Shown piece by piece: positions 4,328 through 10,108 of a stretch of 10,108 nucleotides of DNA (the stretch's first letter is position 1; the number at the start of each line of letters is the position of its first letter). This stretch comes from JASFRS01 sp050114795 (lineage in GTDB: Bacteria > Pseudomonadota > Alphaproteobacteria > Sphingomonadales > CAKZYD01). The position numbers and the translations under genes were made by a program. The DNA is taken from NCBI GenBank assembly GCA_050114795.1, contig JASFRS010000083.1, positions 1 to 10,108 of the forward strand, given 5' to 3'. The notes below the pieces were generated by a model. The model did not search any database. It was not told the origin of the DNA and saw nothing but the letters and a program-made list of their open reading frames with translations.

Positions 4328-5467
4328 ATGAGTGGTACACGCGCGATTTACAACGACGATCATGAGATGTTTCGCGATTCCGTTAAAAAGTTTTACGAAC
4401 GCGAACTTCATCCCAAGAAAGCTAAATGGGAAGAAGACGGTATAGTTGATCGTGAATTTTGGCTACGTGCTGGTGAAGCAGGTTTGCTTTGCCCCACTGT
4501 CCCCGAAGAATATGGCGGCCCCGGCCTTGATTTCCGCTTTAACGCCATTGTGGATGAAGAACTCGCCCACGCGGGAACTGCAGGACCAGGCTTTGGGGTC
4601 CATTCCGATATCGTCGCTGATTATATCATTGCCTATGGCTCCGAAGAGCAAAAGAAACAGTGGCTGCCCAAAATGGTCAGCGGCGAGGCTATTGGCGCCA
4701 TCGCCATGTCTGAACCCGCGGCGGGCTCTGACCTTCAAGGCGTTAAAACCACGGCTAAGAAGGACGGCAATCATTATGTCATAAGCGGGCAAAAGACTTT
4801 CATCACCAACGGCCAAAATGCTGATGTCATCATTGTCGTTGCCAAAACTGACCCTGCCAAAGGCGCACACGGCACATCACTCATTCTCGTTGAAGCTGAC
4901 AGGGAAGGCTTCCGCCGTGGCCGCAACTTGGATAAAATCGGTCAGCACGCCGCGGACACCTCTGAGTTGTTCTTCGACGATGTCCGCGTACCAATCACCA
5001 ACTGCTTAGGCGAAGAAAATATGGGCTTCGTCTATTTGATGCAGCAATTACCACAAGAACGCCTTTCCATCGCCGTCGCCGCCCAAGCTGCAGCACAACG
5101 GGCCTATGACATCACAGTAGATTATGTGAAAGAACGCAAAGCCTTCGGCAAACGCATTCTTGATTTTCAAAACACGCGCTTTGAACTCGCGCAAATCAAG
5201 ACCGAGCTTCAGGTTGGCTGGGCGCATGTGGACCAGTGCATGCAAAAACATATCAACAAAGAATTGAATGCCTTTGAGGCTGCATCCGCAAAACTTTGGC
5301 ACACTGAACTTCAATGGAAAGTCGTTGATATCTGTCTCCAGCTTCATGGCGGCTATGGCTATATGAACGAGTATGAAATCGCGCAAGCATGGCGTGACAG
5401 CCGCGTGCAACGCATCTATGGTGGCACTTCAGAGATTATGAAAGAGCTTATTTCACGCTCCATCTAA
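4328..5467 (+). CDS. Acyl-CoA dehydrogenase, long-chain (LCAD) type
   Basis: This 379-aa FAD enzyme oxidises an acyl-CoA to the trans-2-enoyl-CoA and passes electrons to ETF, the first step of beta-oxidation. The FAD/substrate motifs MSEPAAGSDL (127-136) and ISGQKTFITNG (152-162), the ERKAFGK segment (269-275) and the C-terminal LQLHGGYGYMNEY (337-349) are all present. The usual medium-chain catalytic position is IYGGTSEI (363-370), with Gly instead of Glu. As in LCAD and isovaleryl-CoA dehydrogenases, the catalytic base is instead predicted at Glu244 in QLPQERL. The ATG at 4328 has AAGGAGG at 4315-4321. A LiuR-like operator lies upstream, so induction by fatty or branched-chain acyl-CoA is likely. 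The exact substrate (long-chain, branched or other) cannot be read from the sequence. The S10 peptidase gene follows after 14 bp and is probably co-transcribed. Confidence 0.93.
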   Translation: MSGTRAIYNDDHEMFRDSVKKFYERELHPKKAKWEEDGIVDREFWLRAGEAGLLCPTVPEEYGGPGLDFRFNAIVDEELAHAGTAGPGFGVHSDIVADYIIAYGSEEQKKQWLPKMVSGEAIGAIAMSEPAAGSDLQGVKTTAKKDGNHYVISGQKTFITNGQNADVIIVVAKTDPAKGAHGTSLILVEADREGFRRGRNLDKIGQHAADTSELFFDDVRVPITNCLGEENMGFVYLMQQLPQERLSIAVAAQAAAQRAYDITVDYVKERKAFGKRILDFQNTRFELAQIKTELQVGWAHVDQCMQKHINKELNAFEAASAKLWHTELQWKVVDICLQLHGGYGYMNEYEIAQAWRDSRVQRIYGGTSEIMKELISRSI

Positions 5468-5481
5468 AAAAGGGGAAAGAC

Positions 5482-6987
5482 ATGAAAACCTGGGGCCTGG
5501 GGCTTTTAACAGCCTGTTTATTCATCGTCAGTGCAGCGGCTGAAGAAGAAAAGAAAGACAGCGGGCCAATCCCGGACCCCAAGGTTTTCACAACAGAACA
5601 TCAGGGGCGTTTCAACGGTCAGTCCGTCAAATACACGGTCACGGCAGGTGAAACATATCTTCACGACGAAAAAGACAAACCAATTGCCAGCATTTGGTCC
5701 ATTGCCTATGTAGCCAACACAAAAGGTAATAGCTCCAACCGCCCAGTCACATTCGTCTTTAACGGTGGACCAGGATCTGCATCACTTTGGCTCCATATGG
5801 GCGTCTTCGGCCCCAAACGCATCAATCTACCATCGGATGCCATGGATGACGGTGCACCCCCATATGATATCATCAACAATGATCAAAGCCCGCTGGATGT
5901 CACCGACCTTGTCTTCATTGACCCGGTTGGCACAGGTTATTCCCGCCCCTTAGGCGACACTGAAGGCAAGGAATTCTGGGGCGTGGATCAAGACGCCAAA
6001 TCAATCGCCGAATTTGTTCGCATCTGGATTACGAAAAACAAACGTTGGAACAGCCCACGCTACATCGCCGGGGAAAGCTATGGCACCACCCGTGCGGCGG
6101 CTCTAACGGACAAATTGCAAGACGGTTTCAACGGTATTTCTGTGAACGGCGTGATACTGATATCTGCCATATTGGATTTCCAAACCGCGCGTTTTCAAAC
6201 AGGCAATCCGTTGCCTTTTATTGGTTTCCTACCGACTTATGCAGCCACTCATTGGTATCATAATCTAAAAGATACGGGCAGCGTTACATTAGCAGACCAC
6301 GTCGCAGAAGCGCGCCGCTTTGCCGTTGAGGACTATGCACCAGCATTACTTAAAGGTGACCGTTTAAACGACGCTGAAAAAGCGGCTATCCGTTCAAAAT
6401 TGTCTGATCTAACGGGCCTTAGCGAAGATTATCTCGACGACACAAATCTGCGCATAAATATTGCTCGTTTCGCAAAAGAATTTGGCCGTGATGAAGGCTT
6501 TACCGTCGGCCGGTTTGATTCACGCTTTAAAGGTAAAGACTTTGATGACGCCGGCGAGAATTATGACGATGACCCCTCTGGCTATGCCATAGCAGGTGGT
6601 TACACCTCCGCCATCAATCATTATATGGCAACAGAATTAGGCGTTGATCTAACCCGCGAATATAAAGTTCTCGACTTCACACCGGGGCGCAATTGGGATT
6701 GGTCGCAGGATGGTTCTGGTCGCGGTTTTGGTAATATAAATGTTGCACCAATGCTTGGTGAAGCCATGCGTGAAAATTCAGACCTGCGCGTCCTACTCGC
6801 CTGTGGCTATTACGACCTCGCCACGCCCTTTTTCGCAGCGGAAACAACGCTCGCTACAAATGGGTTCGTTAAAGATAGAACAGTAAAAACCTTCTACGAA
6901 GCCGGGCATATGATGTATCTTCACCACCCGTCTTTGGCGAAGCTTTCCAAAGACATTCGGGATTTCATCTTAGCCGGTAAAAAATAA
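5482..6987 (+). CDS. Exported serine carboxypeptidase, S10 family
   Basis: This 501-aa protein has a signal peptide (MKTWGLGLLTACLFIVSAAA, cleavage near residue 20), so it acts in the periplasm or outside the cell. The S10 alpha/beta-hydrolase features are complete: the oxyanion/substrate motif NGGPGSAS (94-101), an FIDPVGTGYS segment (145-154), the nucleophile in GESYG (Ser199), Asp445 in CGYYDLATPF and His476 in AGHMMYL. The family removes C-terminal residues from peptides, usually at acidic pH. The start ATG at 5482 follows AAAGGGGAAAGAC, a fair ribosome binding site. It lies 14 bp after the acyl-CoA dehydrogenase and shares its direction, so it is likely under the same LiuR-type promoter. 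That link suggests amino acid or peptide catabolism, though this is inference. It ends 1 bp before the convergent deacetylase stop. Confidence 0.93.
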   Translation: MKTWGLGLLTACLFIVSAAAEEEKKDSGPIPDPKVFTTEHQGRFNGQSVKYTVTAGETYLHDEKDKPIASIWSIAYVANTKGNSSNRPVTFVFNGGPGSASLWLHMGVFGPKRINLPSDAMDDGAPPYDIINNDQSPLDVTDLVFIDPVGTGYSRPLGDTEGKEFWGVDQDAKSIAEFVRIWITKNKRWNSPRYIAGESYGTTRAAALTDKLQDGFNGISVNGVILISAILDFQTARFQTGNPLPFIGFLPTYAATHWYHNLKDTGSVTLADHVAEARRFAVEDYAPALLKGDRLNDAEKAAIRSKLSDLTGLSEDYLDDTNLRINIARFAKEFGRDEGFTVGRFDSRFKGKDFDDAGENYDDDPSGYAIAGGYTSAINHYMATELGVDLTREYKVLDFTPGRNWDWSQDGSGRGFGNINVAPMLGEAMRENSDLRVLLACGYYDLATPFFAAETTLATNGFVKDRTVKTFYEAGHMMYLHHPSLAKLSKDIRDFILAGKK

Positions 6988-6988
6988 A

Positions 6989-8008
6989 TCAGTCGCGAAG
7001 GCGGTCACGAATGTCCCAAGGCGTGACCGCCTTTCCACCTAATGATTTGAAGAAATGAATATAACTCTCAACCCAGCGTAAAAGCTGTTCTTTATCCCGC
7101 TCATTTTGCACATAAGTCGTATTTCCAGGTACTAATGAGGGGCTATGGAACGACATTAGGAAGACCTGCTCTCCATCTCTTATAAGGGATGACGTTAGAG
7201 CCTTTGCAGAACGAAGTGAAACCCCTTCTGGGCTAAGCCAAGTCCAACCGAACAGGCCAAGCCGCACTAAAACACCACGGATATGGAAGATCCTCGCCAA
7301 TGGATTTGCACAAATCTTCAATATCTCGCCACCCCATGGCCTAAGCGGCCCCAAATACCCGCTGGTAGAAGGAATAGATAGAAGAAGCTTCTGCTCATCC
7401 AAATAAGCTGGTTCAGTACTCAAATCGCTGAAATCCGGCCCACCGTCATCGGAAAAGTCACGATGCGCAAATCGGCTAAGATCTATTTCATATCCTAGGT
7501 CTTTCAAAATTTGCGCAGTATTCGGACCAAAACCATAGCGCCCAGAACGAAAGATTTTCGGCTTAAAGCCAAAGACCTTTTCAAAGGCCGCTGTTAAAGC
7601 CTCCAGCTTCGCCCGTTCCACAGGTTCAGGTAAATTCCCTGCATAAGAGTTATATTTGGAAAGCGCCTCTTCGAACGGCGGCGTCACCCAGGCATGAAGT
7701 TGGGTTCCAAGCTCGACATCATCCACAAGAGATTTAAGGATAGAGCTGGCCTCAACGTCATTTAAAACGGGGTAGTCGACGAGGAGAACAGGCCGCACGC
7801 CCCAGGCTTTCATCTTAGCAACCATTGCCGGCAGGGCTTGCATCGAAGACAAGCCATATCCATCCCTTTGAAAAGGGCGAGACCAGTCAAATTCTTCTTC
7901 CACATCGATACAGCATAAAAGCTGGATATCGGAAGTCGATTTTGTGGGATGTTCTCTCCGCCCTTTAACGCCCGTTTCCCCGCTGGCGTCAGGGGGCAAT
8001 GTTGTCAT
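6989..8008 (-). CDS. WalW-type polysaccharide deacetylase
   Basis: I take the ATG at 8008 (339 aa), with AGGGG about 10 nt upstream; an in-frame TTG at 8017 would put the same site only 1 nt away. No signal peptide is seen, so it is probably cytoplasmic. NodB-like (carbohydrate esterase 4-type) motifs are CIDVEEEFDW (residues 33-42, acidic metal and base residues), ELGTQLHAWVTPP (99-111) and FRSGRYGFG (153-161), followed by a long divergent C-terminal region with MSFHSPSL (about 299-306). This motif set is that of the WalW subgroup often found near exopolysaccharide genes in alphaproteobacteria, where it would trim acyl groups from a glycan or lipid-linked sugar. The actual substrate is unknown. 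It follows the E1/transketolase gene after 84 bp with no terminator between, so co-transcription is possible. Its 3' end carries the inverted repeat shared with the convergent peptidase gene. Confidence 0.82.
   Translation of the reverse strand: MTTLPPDASGETGVKGRREHPTKSTSDIQLLCCIDVEEEFDWSRPFQRDGYGLSSMQALPAMVAKMKAWGVRPVLLVDYPVLNDVEASSILKSLVDDVELGTQLHAWVTPPFEEALSKYNSYAGNLPEPVERAKLEALTAAFEKVFGFKPKIFRSGRYGFGPNTAQILKDLGYEIDLSRFAHRDFSDDGGPDFSDLSTEPAYLDEQKLLLSIPSTSGYLGPLRPWGGEILKICANPLARIFHIRGVLVRLGLFGWTWLSPEGVSLRSAKALTSSLIRDGEQVFLMSFHSPSLVPGNTTYVQNERDKEQLLRWVESYIHFFKSLGGKAVTPWDIRDRLRD
6998..7033. terminator. Inverted repeat between convergent genes, probable terminator
   Basis: AAGGCGGTCACG (6998-7009) and CGTGACCGCCTT (7022-7033) are perfect 12-bp arms around a 12-nt loop. 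On the plus strand it begins 11 bp after the peptidase stop and is followed by one more T, then CC, so the T-run is poor. It lies inside the last codons of the convergent deacetylase gene. A 12-bp GC-rich stem here is likely to end or stabilise the peptidase transcript. Confidence 0.55.
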
Positions 8009-8017
8009 CAAGTCCAA

Positions 8018-8092
8018 GCCCCTGCCTATAAAGAACTCTTCTTATATCCCTATACTCTAAAGCCCAGTATTGGAATGAGTTATTTCTATTCT
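8018..8092 (-). other. Gap between E1 and deacetylase genes, no gene or clear promoter
   Basis: This AT-rich stretch precedes the deacetylase gene. I found no T-run hairpin ending the E1 transcript and no convincing -35/-10 pair. Confidence 0.5.
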
Positions 8093-10108
8093 CTAAAGGC
8101 TTTTGATTTGGTCAAGGCTGATTTTTGCGACAGCATCCAAGATTGCATCTTCATCAATGTTTTGAACTGCGTAGATATCCGGGATATCTGCTGATTGCCC
8201 AAAAGCCGTCACGCCAAGCGCCGCACAACGGTGTCCACACACACTTCCTAACCAACTCAAGGCCGTGGGCGCCCCGTCCAGTACTGTGACCAGCGCGGCA
8301 CCTTTGCTCAATCTGGAAAGCAATTGACGAATATGCGAGCCCGCCCCCTCGCTTAACCAGTCCTTTTGCAACATATCCGCACCAGGTACCGCAAGCAGTC
8401 CTGCGCCGGGAATATCCTCCTTGATGGCTTCAAGTGCAGACAAAGCTTCCGATGCCACCGCCCCTGTATAGACGATGACCAGCTCAGCCCCCTCTTCCGG
8501 CTCTACCTGCCAATAAGCGCCCTTGAGAACATCAGAACGTAAATCATCCGTCATATCCCGCTTCGGCTGCTCCAACGCGCGGGTCGACAGCCTTAAATAC
8601 ACTGACCCGCCGTCATCACGCTGCATATGGTCAAAGCCCCAGCGCATGATTTCAGTGAGTTCATCCACATAAGCAGGCTCAAAATAAGTCAGACCTGGCT
8701 GCGCCATACCAATGGGCGGCGTGTTGAAAGACTGATGTGCCCCACCTTCCGGCGCCAAAGTTACACCCGCAGGTGTCGCCACCAGCATGAACCGTGCATC
8801 TTGATAACAAGCATAATTCAACGCATCCAAGCCACGGGCAATAAAGGGGTCATAGAGTGTCCCCACAGGCAACAACTTCTGCCCCCACAAACTCCCCGTC
8901 AGGCCCAGTGCCGCCAAAGCCAGAAACAGATTATTTTCCGCAATCCCCAGCTCCAGATGCTGCCCCTTAGGCGTCATCACCCATTTCTGTGGGGAGAGAA
9001 CATTTTCCTCTTTGAAGACATCCTGAACCTCTTCCCGCGCAAAAATCCCGCGCTGATTGACGAAACCGCCCAGATTAGTCGACACCGTCACATCTGGGGA
9101 AGTGGTGATAATCCTGTCGGCCAGCGCTGCATCGCTTTTCGCAATCTCATTGAGTATACGCCCAAAAGCCACCTGCGTGGATTGCGCCCCCGTCTGCGGC
9201 TCAGGAAACACATCTGCGGGCACAACGACGCTTTGACTCTCCCGCCGCCTTGTCCCTTCCCGCGCAAAAGGCACCTGCGCCAAGAAGTCCTTCAAAACGC
9301 CTTCATCCAGGTCCAGCCCAGCAAAAGGCTCCCACTCCGCCCCCTCAGCAACACCCATAGAGGCCTGATAATCCGCCATCTGCGCTTTATTCATCAAGCC
9401 CGCATGATTGTCCTTATGCCCTTGAAACGGCAGGCCCCAGCCTTTGACCGTATAGGCAATGAAGCAATGCGGCTTATCCGATGTAATCCCGTGGAACGTC
9501 TCCAGCAGCAGCTCCATATCATGGCCGCCCAGATTGACCATCAGCTCCTGCAAGGCGTCATCATCAAAACTGTCAATCAGCGCCTTCACATTCTTTTTGC
9601 GCCCAATATCATTGAGGATATGCTCCCGCCAAGCCGCACCCCCCTTATAGGTCAGCGCGGAATAAAGCGAGTTCGGACAGTTATCAATCCACGCCCGCAG
9701 TGCTTCACCGCCGGGGCGCTTAAAAGCTTCCTGCTGCTTCTTCCCATATTTCAGCGTGACGACTTCCCACCCCGTCGTGTGGAAAATATCAGTAAAGCGC
9801 GTGAACATGCGGTCCGACGTGACGCTGTCCAGCGATTGCCGGTTATAGTCAATAATCCACCAGCAATTGCGTAGGTCGTGCTTATAGCCTTCAATCAGCG
9901 CCTCATAGATATTGCCTTCATCCAGCTCCGCATCCCCCATCAGCGCCACCATGCGCCCGACCTGGGATTGGTCAATCAGCCCATGAGACAGCAAATAATC
10001 CTGCGCGAGGGACGCAAATAACGTCACCGCCACCCCAAGCCCCACGGACCCCGTGGAAAAGTCCACATCATCCTTGTCTTTGGTGCGGGAAGGATAAGAC
10101 TGCGCCCC
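8093..10108 (-). CDS. AceE/transketolase-type thiamine-diphosphate enzyme (pyruvate dehydrogenase E1-like), N-terminus missing
   Basis: The gene runs off the right edge; 671 codons before the stop are visible and the true start is outside, the frame being open to 10108 (reads GAQSYPSRTKDKDDVDFSTG). The GTG at 10066 is internal. It resembles homodimeric E1 proteins (AceE) and alphaproteobacterial transketolase-like relatives: DFSTGSVGLG (visible residues 16-25), the thiamine-diphosphate/Mg motif GDAELDEGN (58-66) with the Asn of DYNRQSLD about 25 residues later, YTVKGWG...GHKDNHAG (219-237), the catalytic Glu391 in ELGIAENN, and VATPAGVTLAPEGGAHQS (443-460), which parallels the AceE GTSGRTTLNGEG...HS region. 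It likely decarboxylates a 2-oxo acid in an oxo-acid dehydrogenase complex or acts as a standalone ThDP enzyme. No E2 or lipoyl gene is in the window, so the substrate (pyruvate or other) is open. It is followed by the deacetylase. Confidence 0.88.
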   Translation of the reverse strand, partial: GAQSYPSRTKDKDDVDFSTGSVGLGVAVTLFASLAQDYLLSHGLIDQSQVGRMVALMGDAELDEGNIYEALIEGYKHDLRNCWWIIDYNRQSLDSVTSDRMFTRFTDIFHTTGWEVVTLKYGKKQQEAFKRPGGEALRAWIDNCPNSLYSALTYKGGAAWREHILNDIGRKKNVKALIDSFDDDALQELMVNLGGHDMELLLETFHGITSDKPHCFIAYTVKGWGLPFQGHKDNHAGLMNKAQMADYQASMGVAEGAEWEPFAGLDLDEGVLKDFLAQVPFAREGTRRRESQSVVVPADVFPEPQTGAQSTQVAFGRILNEIAKSDAALADRIITTSPDVTVSTNLGGFVNQRGIFAREEVQDVFKEENVLSPQKWVMTPKGQHLELGIAENNLFLALAALGLTGSLWGQKLLPVGTLYDPFIARGLDALNYACYQDARFMLVATPAGVTLAPEGGAHQSFNTPPIGMAQPGLTYFEPAYVDELTEIMRWGFDHMQRDDGGSVYLRLSTRALEQPKRDMTDDLRSDVLKGAYWQVEPEEGAELVIVYTGAVASEALSALEAIKEDIPGAGLLAVPGADMLQKDWLSEGAGSHIRQLLSRLSKGAALVTVLDGAPTALSWLGSVCGHRCAALGVTAFGQSADIPDIYAVQNIDEDAILDAVAKISLDQIKSL

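Noticed and set aside
8627..9874. Plus-strand ORF of 415 codons antisense to the E1 gene
   Set aside because: It lies wholly inside the E1 gene, whose motifs are clear. The translation is low-complexity (rich in R, H, P, Q) and matches no family, as expected from the complement of a coding strand.
1..10108. CRISPR arrays, tRNA or rRNA genes, insertion sequences, integrase or att sites
   Set aside because: No regularly spaced repeats, cloverleaf-like sequences, transposase or integrase motifs were found on either strand.

Overview
The window looks like chromosomal DNA of an alphaproteobacterium. The strongest sign is the start of a gene transfer agent (GTA)-type head cluster: a small terminase-like protein, a large terminase and the N-terminus of a portal protein resembling those of RcGTA, next to a DUF6456 protein, a family I know mainly from alphaproteobacteria. 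A WalW-type deacetylase, an AceE-type E1 and a LiuR-like operator fit the same class. G+C in most of the window appears by eye to be around 50%, low for many GTA carriers. I cannot name the genus.

Layout. (1) Positions 1-2145, minus strand: GTA genes in the order g1 (small terminase), g2 (terL), g3 (portal, cut by the left edge). g1 and terL overlap by 8 bp. A GC-rich 170-bp gap with dyads separates terL from the portal gene. (2) Positions 2146-2406: a divergent regulatory region. It holds a good minus-strand promoter for g1 (TTGACA, 17 bp, TATTGG), two direct repeats of an 8-mer exactly 11 bp apart abutting the -35, a 24-bp dyad farther upstream, and a palindrome in the leader. (3) Positions 2407-2771, plus strand: a small exported protein of unknown function with a strong ribosome binding site and an intrinsic terminator. 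(4) Positions 2773-4259: a divergent regulator pair, a DUF6456 protein (minus) and an XRE/S24-like repressor (plus).

(5) Positions 4260-6987, plus strand: a long-chain-type acyl-CoA dehydrogenase behind a perfect 16-bp palindrome of LiuR type, followed after 14 bp by an exported S10 serine carboxypeptidase. (6) Positions 6989-10108, minus strand: a WalW-type polysaccharide deacetylase that converges on the peptidase gene with a 1-bp gap, then an AceE/transketolase-type thiamine-diphosphate enzyme cut by the right edge.

The most interesting part is 1-4259. A GTA-type cluster lies beside a DUF6456 protein, which I think is related to the GafA/GafZ class of GTA activators, and a divergent XRE-S24-like gene that could act as a RogA-like repressor. 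If this holds, the locus carries its own activator-repressor switch. The GTA reading and the regulator assignments are inferences from remembered families; no database search was possible.
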